Of a stretch of 64,000 nucleotides of DNA, positions 1 through 8,258 are shown one piece after another. Where the stretch lies: the NCBI RefSeq assembly GCF_001424545.1, contig NZ_LMQL01000010.1, forward strand, positions 424,673 to 488,672. Reading direction: 5' to 3'. Numbering within the stretch: the stretch's first letter is position 1; each line of letters opens with the position of its first letter. The notes under the pieces were generated by a model. It did not search any database. It was not told the origin of the DNA and saw only the letters and a list, made by a program, of their open reading frames with translations. Position numbers and translations under genes: made by a program. This stretch comes from Ramlibacter sp. Leaf400. Its GTDB lineage: Bacteria; Pseudomonadota; Gammaproteobacteria; Burkholderiales; Burkholderiaceae_C.

Positions 1-1064
1 AGATCTGCAATGCCTGCCGCTACTGCGAGAGCTTCTGCGCCGTCTTTCCGGCGATGGCGCGGCGCCTGGACTTCACGGGGGGCGACGCCCACTACCTGGC
101 CAACCTGTGCCACAACTGCGGCGCCTGCCTGCACGCCTGCCAGTACGCGCCGCCGCACGAGTTCGCGGTGAACGTCCCGCGGGCGATGGCGCAAGTGCGC
201 CGCGAAACCTACGTCGACTACGCCTGGCCCAAGGCGCTCGGTGCGCTCTACCGGCGCAACGGCATCACCGTGGCACTGGCGACGGCGGGCGGGCTGGCCC
301 TGTTCCTCATCCTCGCCCTGGCATTGCGCGGCACGCTGTGGCACCAGCCGCTGGCCGGCAACTTCTACGCGGTGTTCCCGCACAACCTGATGGTGGCGCT
401 GTTCGGCGCCGCGTTCGGCTGGGCGGTGCTGGCCCTGGGCATCGGTGCGACGCGCTTCTGGCGCGGCCAGTCGCCCGGCCCGGCCAGTGGCGCGGCCACC
501 GCCGAGGCCGCGAAGAACGCGCTGGCCCTGACCTACCTCGATGGCGGGCATGGCGACGGCTGCAACGACCAGGACGACCGCTTCACCAAGCTGAGGCGGC
601 GCTTCCACCACCTCACCTTCTACGGCTTCCTGCTGTGCTTCGCCTCGACCTGCGTGGCCACGCTGTACCACTACGGCCTGGGCCTGCCCGCGCCCTACCC
701 GGTGGCCAGCCTGCCGGTGCTGCTGGGCACCGTGGGCGGCCTGGGCCTGCTGGCCGGACCGGCCGGCCTGCTGTGGTTGAACCTGCGCCGGCATCCCCTC
801 CACGGCGATCCGCAGCAGAAATCCATGGACCGCGCGTTCATCGTGCTGCTGTTCGCCACCAGCCTCACGGGCCTGGCGCTGCTGGTCCTGCGCGACACCG
901 GCGCGATGGCGCTGCTGCTGGCCGTGCACCTGGGCACGGTGATGGCCCTGTTCCTCACCCTGCCCTATGGCAAGTTCGCGCATGCCGTCTACCGGTCGGC
1001 GGCCCTGCTCAAATGGGCGATCGAGCGACGGCAGCCCAACCGGCTGCAGCTGGGCGCGGACTGA
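1..1064 (+). CDS. TcuB-like Fe-S/membrane protein, C-terminal part
   Basis: The reading frame is open from base 3, so the gene enters from the left edge and only its C-terminal part is seen. Two ferredoxin-type cysteine clusters are visible (C-N-A-C-R-Y-C then [11 protein letters not shown]), followed by about six hydrophobic segments and a conserved H-H-L-T-F-Y-G stretch. This is the layout of TcuB/CitB, which passes electrons from the FAD enzyme TcuA (tricarballylate dehydrogenase) to the membrane quinone pool. TcuA would be expected just upstream, outside the window. The stop is 17 bp before the next gene, so the two are probably co-transcribed. Confidence 0.8.
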   Translation, partial: ICNACRYCESFCAVFPAMARRLDFTGGDAHYLANLCHNCGACLHACQYAPPHEFAVNVPRAMAQVRRETYVDYAWPKALGALYRRNGITVALATAGGLALFLILALALRGTLWHQPLAGNFYAVFPHNLMVALFGAAFGWAVLALGIGATRFWRGQSPGPASGAATAEAAKNALALTYLDGGHGDGCNDQDDRFTKLRRRFHHLTFYGFLLCFASTCVATLYHYGLGLPAPYPVASLPVLLGTVGGLGLLAGPAGLLWLNLRRHPLHGDPQQKSMDRAFIVLLFATSLTGLALLVLRDTGAMALLLAVHLGTVMALFLTLPYGKFAHAVYRSAALLKWAIERRQPNRLQLGAD

Positions 1065-1081
1065 ATGAAAAGGAGTTTCGA

Positions 1082-1864
1082 ATGAGCGATGGCATGTTGC
1101 GGATCCCTTCGATGAAGGACCAGTGCTCCCCCGAGGAATGGCAGGCCCGCCTCGACCTGGCGGCCTGCTATCGGCTGGTCGACCTGTATGGCATGTCGGA
1201 CATGATGGCCAACCACATCTCGGTGCGCGTGCCGGGCGAGGAGACCTTCCTGATCAACCCCTACGGGATGATGTACGAGGAGATCACCGCGTCCTGCCTG
1301 ATCAAGGTCGACCTGGCCGGCAACGTCCTGTCCAAGCCGGACTTCGGCACGCTGAACTACGGCATCAACAAGGCCGGCTACGTGATCCACAGCGCGGTGC
1401 ACGAGGCCCGGCCCGAGGTGGGCTGCGTGATCCACACGCACAGCTGGGCGTCGATGGCCGTGTCGGCGCTCGATTGCGGGCTGCTGCCGATCACGCAGAC
1501 GGCGATGCGCTTCCTCAAGATCGGCTACCACGAGTACGAAGGCGTGGTCCTGAACGACGCCGAGAAGGAGTCGCTGGTGCGCGACCTGGGCCAGGGCGAG
1601 GCGCTGATCCTTCGCAACCACGGCGCCCTGGTGGTCGGCCGCACCGCGGGCGAGGCCTTCAACTGGACGCACCGCCTGGAGCTGGCCTGCCGCTCGCAGA
1701 TCGGCGCCATGTCCTGCAACACCAAGCTGCGGCCCGTGCCCCCGCAGGTGCTGGAGGAGACCTGGAACAACTACCAGCCCGGCACGCGCCGCCCCTACGG
1801 CCTGATGGAATGGGCCGCGTTGCTGAGAAAACTCGATCGCCTCGACCCGGCCTGGCGCACCTGA
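1082..1864 (+). CDS. class II aldolase/adducin family protein
   Basis: A 260-residue protein of normal length for the class II aldolase/adducin fold. The metal-site signature H-T-H-S appears mid-protein and a third histidine lies in R-N-H-G-A near residue 183. Such enzymes cleave or epimerise hydroxy acids or sugar phosphates with a divalent metal; the substrate cannot be read from sequence. The start is ATG at 1082 behind an AGGAG box. An open frame runs far upstream but overlaps the TcuB-like gene and is not used. It lies between an Fe-S electron-transfer gene and a solute receptor, which suggests organic acid catabolism. Confidence 0.8.
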   Translation: MSDGMLRIPSMKDQCSPEEWQARLDLAACYRLVDLYGMSDMMANHISVRVPGEETFLINPYGMMYEEITASCLIKVDLAGNVLSKPDFGTLNYGINKAGYVIHSAVHEARPEVGCVIHTHSWASMAVSALDCGLLPITQTAMRFLKIGYHEYEGVVLNDAEKESLVRDLGQGEALILRNHGALVVGRTAGEAFNWTHRLELACRSQIGAMSCNTKLRPVPPQVLEETWNNYQPGTRRPYGLMEWAALLRKLDRLDPAWRT

Positions 1865-1892
1865 TCCCAACGGCCCACAAGGAGACCAAGAC

Positions 1893-2879
1893 ATGCCGCA
1901 CCCCACCCCGCGCGTCAACCGCAGGACCGCGATGGCCGCCACGGCGCTGGCCGCGATCTCACCGCAGGGCGTGTTCGCCCAGGCGGGCGACTACCCGAAC
2001 AAGCCGGTGCGGGTGATCGTGGCCTTCACCGCGGGCGGCACCACGGACATCCTGGCGCGCGCGGTCGGCCAGAAGCTCGGCGAGCGCCTGAAGCAGAACG
2101 TGATCGTGGAGAACAAGCCGGGGGCCGGCGGCAACCTGGGCACCGAGCTGGCGGCTCGCGCCACGCCGGACGGCTACACGTTCATCGTGAACTCGGTGGG
2201 GCCGATGGCGGTGAACCCCACGCTGTACAAGAAGCTGAACATCAATCCCCTCACCGACCTGGTGCCGGTGGTGCAGATCGCGGACGTGCCCAACGTGCTC
2301 GTGGTCAATCCCGGCGTGCCGGCGAAGACGCTCGACGAACTGGTGGCCTACGCCAAGGCCCGGCCGGGACAGGTGTACTACGGCTCCACCGGCATCGGCA
2401 CCTCGGCCCACCTCTCGGGCTTCATGCTGGGCAAGCGCGCCGGCATCGACACCACGCACGTGCCGTACAAGGGCGCCGAAGGCCTGAACGACCTGCTGGC
2501 CGGCCGCCTGCAGTTCAGCTTCGCCACCATTCCTTCCGTCATCCAGCACATCCAGGCCGGCAAGCTGCGCGCCCTGGCCGTGACGAGCGTGAAGCGCTCG
2601 CGCTCCATGCCCGACGTGCCCACGGTGTCCGAACGCGGCTACCCGGGCTTCGAGGCCGGCTCGTGGTTCGGCTTCTTCGCGCCCAGGGGCACGCCGCCCG
2701 GCGTGATCGCCACCGTCAACAGGGCCGTGAACGACGTGCTGCCGTCGCTGGAAGCGCAGCTGATCCGCGAAGGCGCCGATCCGGTGGGCGGCTCGCCCGA
2801 GCAGTTCGGCCAGTTCGTGCAGAAGGAATTCGAGAAGTGGCGCGTCGTGGTGCGTGAATCCGGCGCTTCGGCCGAGTGA
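1893..2879 (+). CDS. Bug family tripartite tricarboxylate receptor
   Basis: A 328-residue periplasmic binding protein of the Bug (TctC) family. It has a Tat-like N-terminus (N-R-R-T-A near residue 10) with a hydrophobic stretch and a cleavage site near F-A-Q-A. The mature part has the family signatures Y-P-N-K-P-V, V-E-N-K-P-G-A-G-G-N and P-D-G-Y-T. Bug receptors deliver carboxylates to TctAB transporters, but no TctAB genes are in the window, as is common for orphan Bug genes in Burkholderiales. It overlaps the next gene by 4 bp (GTGA), so the two are translationally coupled. Confidence 0.9.
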   Translation: MPHPTPRVNRRTAMAATALAAISPQGVFAQAGDYPNKPVRVIVAFTAGGTTDILARAVGQKLGERLKQNVIVENKPGAGGNLGTELAARATPDGYTFIVNSVGPMAVNPTLYKKLNINPLTDLVPVVQIADVPNVLVVNPGVPAKTLDELVAYAKARPGQVYYGSTGIGTSAHLSGFMLGKRAGIDTTHVPYKGAEGLNDLLAGRLQFSFATIPSVIQHIQAGKLRALAVTSVKRSRSMPDVPTVSERGYPGFEAGSWFGFFAPRGTPPGVIATVNRAVNDVLPSLEAQLIREGADPVGGSPEQFGQFVQKEFEKWRVVVRESGASAE

Positions 2880-3865
2880 ACACGACCTCGCCCCTGCGGA
2901 TCCTGATGTCGCGAGAGGCGGCTGCCAGCCTCTCGTCCGACGTCGCGCGCGTGCTGGCCGGCCATGCGCACGAGCTGGTGACACCCGAGGACGACCAGTC
3001 CCTCCAGGCCGACGTCGCCTTCGTCTCGCGCGACGTCACGGGGCTGTCCACCAAGCACAAGGTGCTGCCGCAGACGCAGCGCATGTACGACCGGCTGCTG
3101 GCCGCGCCCACGCTGCGGTGGGTCCACATCCATTCGGCCGGCGCGGATCGGCCGGTGTACGTGGAACTGCGCGAGCGCGGCGTGCAGGTGACGACGTCGT
3201 CCGGCGCCAATGCGACCGTGGTGGCGCAGACGGCGGTGCTGGGGCTGCTGGCCCTGGCGCGCCACTGGCCGCTGCTGCTGGCGGCGCAACGCGAGCGCCG
3301 CTGGGCGTCGCTGATGGGCAGCGGCCTGCCGCGCGACCTGCCGGGACAGACCGCGGTGGTGGTCGGCTGGGGCCCCGTGGGCCAGGAGATCGGCCGCCTG
3401 CTGCGGGCTTTCGGGCTGCAGGTGATCGCGGTGCGCCGCCAGGCCGGAGCCGAACAGGACGGCGTTCGCTTCGTCGCCGCGCAGCAGTGGCGCAGCGTGC
3501 TGCCCAAGGCCGACTGGCTGGTGATGGCCTGCCCGCTGACGGCGCAGACGCGCGGGATGCTGGGCGTGGCCGAGCTGGCCTTGCTGCCTTCTCACGCCGG
3601 ATTCGTGAACGTCGCGCGTGGCGAAGTGGTGGACGAAGCGGCGCTGGTGGAAGCCTTGCGCGATCACCGGCTGGCGGGCGCCTACCTGGATGTGTTCGCC
3701 ACCGAGCCGCTGCCGGAAACCTCGCCACTCTGGACGCTGCCGAACGTGATCGCCACGCCGCACAGTGCTGGCTTCTCCGATGGCAACGAGGATCGCGTCG
3801 CGCGCATGTTCCTCGACAACCTGGCGCTCTGGTCGCGCGGCCAGGGGTTGAAGAACCTCGCCTGA
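2876..3865 (+). CDS. D-2-hydroxyacid dehydrogenase
   Basis: A 329-residue NAD(P)-dependent dehydrogenase of the D-isomer-specific 2-hydroxyacid family. The Rossmann glycine motif is a G-W-G-P-V-G variant near residue 162. The catalytic arginine lies in N-V-A-R-G-E, the acid in D-V-F-A-T-E-P-L-P, and the histidine in T-P-H-S-A-G, all in the expected order. It starts with GTG at 2876, overlapping the stop of the Bug gene. It probably interconverts a 2-oxoacid and a D-hydroxyacid derived from the imported carboxylate, which is an inference from the operon. A 358-bp gap with hairpins but no gene follows. Confidence 0.85.
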   Translation: MNTTSPLRILMSREAAASLSSDVARVLAGHAHELVTPEDDQSLQADVAFVSRDVTGLSTKHKVLPQTQRMYDRLLAAPTLRWVHIHSAGADRPVYVELRERGVQVTTSSGANATVVAQTAVLGLLALARHWPLLLAAQRERRWASLMGSGLPRDLPGQTAVVVGWGPVGQEIGRLLRAFGLQVIAVRRQAGAEQDGVRFVAAQQWRSVLPKADWLVMACPLTAQTRGMLGVAELALLPSHAGFVNVARGEVVDEAALVEALRDHRLAGAYLDVFATEPLPETSPLWTLPNVIATPHSAGFSDGNEDRVARMFLDNLALWSRGQGLKNLA

Positions 3866-3920
3866 CCTGCCTGCCGGCTTCTTCAGCGCTGCCGGCGGGA
3901 ACGGCCCGCAAAAAGCTGCA

Positions 3921-3954
3921 TTTGGACACTCTGTGCCCCGGCACACGATCCAAA
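3921..3954. repeat. nested inverted repeat in a 358-bp gene-free gap
   Basis: The stretch 3866-4223 holds no convincing gene. Inside it, TTTGGA (3921-3926) pairs with TCCAAA (3949-3954), and within that TGTGCC (3932-3937) pairs with GGCACA (3940-3945), giving a two-tier dyad. A GCCGGC pair around 3873-3896 could form a second hairpin just after the dehydrogenase stop and may act as a terminator, although no T-run follows it. The dyad could be an operator for the membrane protein gene 270 bp downstream or a dispersed element; nothing in the sequence decides between these. Confidence 0.4.
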
Positions 3955-4223
3955 GTGCCACGGCTCAGCAATACGCGTGCTCCAAGGTGAGTGCGATTGC
4001 GAGGGCATGTAACCCAGCTCAGCCGTAACCCGTCACGCGCGCCCCAGTGAAACCTGCTGCTGAGTTACCCGCAGATGTCCCTTCGTAAGCAAACGTGGTG
4101 TTTCAAAGCGGCCTTTCGAGCCAAAGCGATCCACACCACAGTTGAGCCAGCAAATCCACTCCGGGGTTTGCCGCCCGCTTGAGGAGGGGCGTTTGTTGGA
4201 GCAACCACGAAAGGGACAAGAGG

Positions 4224-4838
4224 ATGAAGTTTGACTTGATGAGAATGGGGATCGTGTACCTGCACCTGATCGCCTGCTGCGTCGCGCTGGGAACCGTGTT
4301 CATGAGCGACCTGCAGCTGGTGAAGGGGCTGATGCGAAGTGAAGGGGGTGCGGTGGAGCCCAACCACCTGGCGGGGCTGCACCACACCCTGGCTCGAGCC
4401 CTGCTGGCCTTGTGGGTGACCGGCTTCCTGCTCGTCGCCGTGGACGTCTGGCGCGGCGGCACCAACGTGCTGTTCAACCCCAAGCTGCAGGCCAAGTTCG
4501 CGGTCGTGCTGCTGCTCACCGTCAACGGCCTGGCGCTCGAGCGCTTCGTGCTGCCGGCGATGAAGCGGGCCGGCGCGCTGATGCGTTTGTCGTTCAGCAA
4601 CCGCCTGCTGGCGGTGTTCATCGGCGCGGTCTCGGCCGTGTCCTGGTTCTATGCGGCGGCGCTGGGCGTCGGCCGTCCGCTGAACTGGCAGTTCTCGCTG
4701 GCGCAGATCATGGCGGCCTGGCCCATCCTGGTGGCCGGCGGCTTCTTCATGATGATCACGCTGACCGCCTGGGCCCAGTACACCGCCAGCGGCGGTGCCG
4801 CCGCCCTGCAGCGCGTGCGCTTCCAGCAGGCCCACTGA
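4224..4838 (+). CDS. small integral membrane protein, function unknown
   Basis: A 204-residue protein with about five hydrophobic segments (near residues 10-26, 55-75, 88-106, 125-148 and 160-182). The start is ATG at 4224 behind an AGAGGA box; an upstream in-frame start at 4179 lacks such a site. The topology resembles uncharacterised CopD-like or DUF2214-like membrane proteins, but no metal ligand pattern is clear enough to name a function. It stands alone, with a gene-free gap before it and a large inverted repeat after it. Confidence 0.6.
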   Translation: MKFDLMRMGIVYLHLIACCVALGTVFMSDLQLVKGLMRSEGGAVEPNHLAGLHHTLARALLALWVTGFLLVAVDVWRGGTNVLFNPKLQAKFAVVLLLTVNGLALERFVLPAMKRAGALMRLSFSNRLLAVFIGAVSAVSWFYAAALGVGRPLNWQFSLAQIMAAWPILVAGGFFMMITLTAWAQYTASGGAAALQRVRFQQAH

Positions 4839-4846
4839 GGAAACTC

Positions 4847-4931
4847 AACACAGAGGCACGGAGGCACAGAGGGAAGAAGAGATGACATCCTCGAATGTCT
4901 CCTCTCCTCTTTGCCTCTGTGCCTCTGTGTT
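4847..4931. terminator. large inverted repeat between convergent genes
   Basis: The left arm at about 4847-4869 (AACACAGAGGCACGGAGGC onward) is nearly complementary to the right arm at about 4909-4931 (TGCCTCTGTGCCTCTGTGTT), with only isolated mismatches. The purine-rich and pyrimidine-rich stretches inside can pair further. The element sits exactly between two converging genes, so a bidirectional terminator role is likely. Its internal CAGAGGCA repeats suggest a dispersed repeat family rather than a one-off hairpin. Confidence 0.65.
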
Positions 4932-4947
4932 CTGCCCTGCGAAACCT

Positions 4948-5745
4948 TCAAGTGCGAGCCGGAGCCACCGCCGCACCTTCGATGGCGTGCCGCTTGAGCG
5001 CTCCCGAGACGAAGCCGGACGCCTTCATCTCCTCGATGTACGCACTCAGCCAGGCCTGCGCCGCGGTCCGGCCCTTGGGCACGCCCATCGCCTGCTCGAT
5101 GACCATGAAACGTCCCGGCAGCAGGCGCACGCCGCCGACGCGCCGGGCGTCGGACTCCAGCTGCTGCTTGACGCCCGCGGCCACGTTCAGGTTCTGCGCC
5201 AGGAACATGTCGGTGACCGCCGGTGAGGTCGGCGCACGCACCAGCGTGGCCGACTTCAGCTCGCGCGTGAGGAACAGGTCGTAGGCGCTGCCGCGGCCCA
5301 CCACCACCCGCGTGCCCGCCCGGTCCACCTCCTCGTTGCGGCGCAGGGTGGAATCGTTGCGCACCAGGTAGCTGCCCTCGATGACCACGTAGGGCGCCGT
5401 GTACTCCATGTCGGCGGCGCGCACCGGGTCGATGGCGACGAAGGCCAGGTCGACCTGGCGCGCCTTCACCGCCTCGACCACCGTGCCGGCCGAATTGAAC
5501 GTGACCAGCTCGATCGGCACGCCCAGGCGTCGCGCGGCCTCGCGGGCCAGGTCGACCGACACGCCCTGCGGCTCGCCCGACGCGCCGCGGCTGGCCAGGA
5601 TCGGGTTGCCGAAGTTGATGGCGGCGCGCAGCTTGCCGGTGGACGCGAGTTCGGCCGAGGCGGCCCGCGGGTCGCGGCCGGTCGCGGCGCAGCCGGCCAG
5701 CACCAGCGCACCGGCGGCGCAGAGGGTCCGGCGGGATACGCTCAT
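4948..5745 (-). CDS. family 3 extracellular solute-binding lipoprotein
   Basis: A 265-residue ABC-type receptor of the amino-acid/organic-acid (family 3) group. A lipobox (L-A-G-C, Cys19) follows a short hydrophobic signal, so the protein is probably tethered to a membrane. The mature part has the family layout: the G-K-L-R-A-A segment, the D-L-A-R-E-A-A-R-R-L-G-V segment and D-L-A-F-V-A-I-D-P. The start is ATG at 5745 behind AGGAG; the longer open frame upstream runs into the MmgE/PrpD gene. It lies downstream of that gene on the same strand with a 20-bp gap, so they form one transcript. No permease is nearby. Confidence 0.85.
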   Translation of the reverse strand: MSVSRRTLCAAGALVLAGCAATGRDPRAASAELASTGKLRAAINFGNPILASRGASGEPQGVSVDLAREAARRLGVPIELVTFNSAGTVVEAVKARQVDLAFVAIDPVRAADMEYTAPYVVIEGSYLVRNDSTLRRNEEVDRAGTRVVVGRGSAYDLFLTRELKSATLVRAPTSPAVTDMFLAQNLNVAAGVKQQLESDARRVGGVRLLPGRFMVIEQAMGVPKGRTAAQAWLSAYIEEMKASGFVSGALKRHAIEGAAVAPART

Positions 5746-5765
5746 CTCTGAAGTCTCCTGGGGAT

Positions 5766-7136
5766 TCATGGCCGGCACAGCGCCGTGAGGACGCGCACGT
5801 CCGTTTGCGAAGCCAGCGCCCAGCAGGCCCGGGTGATGGCATCGGCCTTGGCCGCCCCCAGGACGGGGTCGACCAGGTCGTGGAACTTGGCTTCGAGTTG
5901 CGCGTCGGACAGCGGGTTCTGCAGCGAGCCGATGGCGTGGTCCACCCGCACGTCGATGCGGCGGCCGTCGCGCAGCACCGCGGTCACCTGGACCGCGGCC
6001 TCGTCGATGGCATCGTCCACCGTGGCCTGCACCTTGCGGCGCGTCTCGACCACCCGCGGGTCGTTCACCACCGCGTCGGAGAACTCCTCCTCGCCGGCGC
6101 GGCCGTGGATCAGGCCCACCGCGCAGCCGTGGTAGACGCTGAACTTGCCCTGCAGCCCGTCCTTCGGCTCCTTCTTGCCGGTGAGCTCCAGCACCAGCGA
6201 ATGCACGCGCAGTTCGATGCGCTCCAGCTCCTCCGGCGTGACGCCCTTGGCCTTGAGCTGCACGCAGGCATCGATGCTGGGATGGATCACGATGCCGCAG
6301 GCGAACGGCTTGTACGAGTTGAAGGAGATCTCGAACCGCTGGCCGAGCTCGTCCGTCACCTCGGTCCAGGTCCGCTTGTCCGAGGCCACCTGCACGAAGC
6401 CGCGCGGCGCCTCCAGCGCGCGCGGGCTGGCGGTGAAGCCGCGGCTGGCCAGCAGCGCCGACATCAGGCCCGCGCGGGCCGCGCCGCCCGGGTGGAACGG
6501 CTTGGTCATGGTGCCGAACTGCTCGCGCAGGCCCACCGGCTGCGAGGCCGCGATGCCCAGCGCCATCGCCGTGCGCTGCTCGTCCAGCCGCAGCAGCCGC
6601 GCGCAGCCGGCGGCGGCACCCAGCATGCCGGTGGAGCCGGTGATGTGCCAGCCGCGGTCGTAGTGGTCCGGGTACATGGTGTTGCCGATGCGGCAGGCCA
6701 CGTCGATGCCCAGCACCAGCGCGTCCAGCACGTCGCGGCCGCTGCTGCCGCTGCGTTCGGCCAGCGCGAGCACGGCCGAGGCCACCGGGCCGGCCGGATG
6801 GATGATGGTCTTGAGGTGGGTGTCGTCGAAGTCGAAGGTGTGCGAGGTGATGCCGTTGACCAGCGCGGCGCTGGCCATGTCCACCTTCTCGGTGCGGCCC
6901 AGCACCGTGGCCTGCGGCGCCGGCTGCAGGAGCTGCACGGCCGACACGGCGGCCTCCGCCGCCTCGTGGCGGGCGGCGCCGATGGCGCAGCCCAGCCAGT
7001 TGTAGAAGGTGCGGTGCGCCTCGTGCTCGACGGCGTCGCTCCAGCCCTTGCCGGGATGGCCGGAGACGAAGCGCGCCAGGATCTGCGTGATCGGCGGGGC
7101 CGCGGTGTCGGCGGCGACTTGCGTGTTGCGTGCCAC
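5766..7136 (-). CDS. MmgE/PrpD family protein
   Basis: A 456-residue protein of the MmgE/PrpD superfamily, which includes 2-methylcitrate dehydratase, cis-aconitate decarboxylase and many enzymes of unknown substrate. It shows the family landmarks F-D-F-D-D-T-H in the first third, T-G-S-T-G-M-L-G-A-A-A near the middle, and K-P-F-A-C-G followed by H-P-S-I-D. Its length is normal. The pairing with two solute receptors and a LysR gene points to dehydration or isomerisation of an imported polycarboxylate. It should not be called prpD, since prpB and prpC are absent here. Confidence 0.85.
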   Translation of the reverse strand: MARNTQVAADTAAPPITQILARFVSGHPGKGWSDAVEHEAHRTFYNWLGCAIGAARHEAAEAAVSAVQLLQPAPQATVLGRTEKVDMASAALVNGITSHTFDFDDTHLKTIIHPAGPVASAVLALAERSGSSGRDVLDALVLGIDVACRIGNTMYPDHYDRGWHITGSTGMLGAAAGCARLLRLDEQRTAMALGIAASQPVGLREQFGTMTKPFHPGGAARAGLMSALLASRGFTASPRALEAPRGFVQVASDKRTWTEVTDELGQRFEISFNSYKPFACGIVIHPSIDACVQLKAKGVTPEELERIELRVHSLVLELTGKKEPKDGLQGKFSVYHGCAVGLIHGRAGEEEFSDAVVNDPRVVETRRKVQATVDDAIDEAAVQVTAVLRDGRRIDVRVDHAIGSLQNPLSDAQLEAKFHDLVDPVLGAAKADAITRACWALASQTDVRVLTALCRP

Positions 7137-7181
7137 GGTGGACTGCTTTCTTGAAGGACTGGGGCCGGCCGGGAGTCGCCG

Positions 7182-8150
7182 TCATTCGTCGAGCTGGATC
7201 TTCCGGGCCTTGGCCAGGGCGGTCCAGCGGGCGATGTCGGAGCGCATGTACTCGCCGAACTGCTCCGGCGTCATCGGCCAGGGCTCGACCGCTTCGCCGG
7301 CCAGCTTCTCGGCCAGGTCGGGGGCCTTGAGCACCGCGACCTGCGTCTCGTTGAGGCGCCGCACGATGTCGGCGGGGAGGCCGGCCGGCCCCACCGTGCC
7401 GTACCACTGCATGGCGTCGAAGCCCTTGAAGCCGGCCTCCTCCATCGTGGGCACGTCCTTGAGCTGCGGGCTGCGCTCCTTGCCGGTGACGGCCAGCGCG
7501 CGCATGCGGCCCGAGCGCAGGTGCGGCAAGGCGGCCGCCAGGCCGGGGAACATCGCCTGCGTCTGCCCGCCCAGCACGTCGTTGATCGCCGGTGCGATGC
7601 CGCGGTACGGGATGTGCAGCATGAAGGTGCCGGTCTCCTGCTTGAACAGCTCCATCGTCAGGTGCGTGAGCGAGCCGGCGCCGGCCGAGCCGTAGTTCAC
7701 CCGGCCCGGATTGCGCTTGACGTAGTCGATGAACTCCTTGATGTCCTTTGCCGGCAGGCCCGCGTTGATGGCCAGCACGTTGGGCGTGGCGCCGATCATC
7801 CCGATCGGGGTGAAGTCCTTGATCGCGTCGTAGGCCACCTTGCGCGTGGCCGGCGTGGTGCCGTGCGTGGCCACGTAGCCTTGCAGCAGCGTGTAGCCGT
7901 CGGCGGGGGCCCGGGCCGTGGTCTGGCAGGCCACCACGCCGCCGCCGCCGCTCTGGTTGTCGACCACGAAGGCCTGCCCGAGCGCCTTGCCCCAGCGTTC
8001 GGTGACCACGCGGGCGATCATGTCGCTGCCCCCGCCGGCGGACACCGGCACGATGTAGCGGATCGACTTGTTCGGATAGGCCTGCGCCAGGGCGAGGCCG
8101 GGCAGCGCGATGGCCGCCGAGGCGGCCTGCAGGAGCTGGCGGCGTTGCAT
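7182..8150 (-). CDS. Bug family tripartite tricarboxylate receptor
   Basis: A 322-residue Bug receptor, the second in the window. It has an N-terminal R-R-Q-L-L-Q signal-like sequence ending at A-L-A-Q-A, then Y-P-N-K-S-I-R, V-D-N-Q-S-G-G-G-G and A-D-G-Y-T in family order. The start is ATG at 8150 behind GGGAG. It is the first gene of the leftward unit with MmgE/PrpD and the family 3 receptor, and is divergent from the LysR gene 108 bp away, the usual arrangement for a LysR-controlled catabolic unit. Confidence 0.9.
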   Translation of the reverse strand: MQRRQLLQAASAAIALPGLALAQAYPNKSIRYIVPVSAGGGSDMIARVVTERWGKALGQAFVVDNQSGGGGVVACQTTARAPADGYTLLQGYVATHGTTPATRKVAYDAIKDFTPIGMIGATPNVLAINAGLPAKDIKEFIDYVKRNPGRVNYGSAGAGSLTHLTMELFKQETGTFMLHIPYRGIAPAINDVLGGQTQAMFPGLAAALPHLRSGRMRALAVTGKERSPQLKDVPTMEEAGFKGFDAMQWYGTVGPAGLPADIVRRLNETQVAVLKAPDLAEKLAGEAVEPWPMTPEQFGEYMRSDIARWTALAKARKIQLDE

Positions 8151-8258
8151 GGTGGTTGTCTCCCGGTCTTTGCGGACGATCATGCGAGCCCCATCGGTTG
8201 CTGTAAATTGCATCTTTTGGAAGGCTTGTTGCATGACGTGCATGAATGAGGCGGCGCC
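8151..8258. promoter_or_regulatory. divergent Bug/LysR intergenic control region
   Basis: The 108 bp between two divergent starts should hold both promoters and the LysR site. A short dyad built from GCATG elements (GCATGACGTGCATG, around 8231-8244) lies close to the LysR start, and TGTAAATTGCAT lies about 25 bp further left. LysR-type sites are usually T-N11-A dyads; these are candidates only. Confidence 0.4.

Noticed and set aside
107-1081. Upstream extension of the aldolase-frame reading frame
   Set aside because: It is an out-of-frame overlap with the TcuB-like gene, Arg/Pro/Ala-rich, and the true start at 1082 has a good ribosome site.
5766-7136. Calling the MmgE/PrpD gene prpD of the methylcitrate cycle
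   Set aside because: No prpB, prpC or acn-type gene is nearby, and the family covers many substrates.
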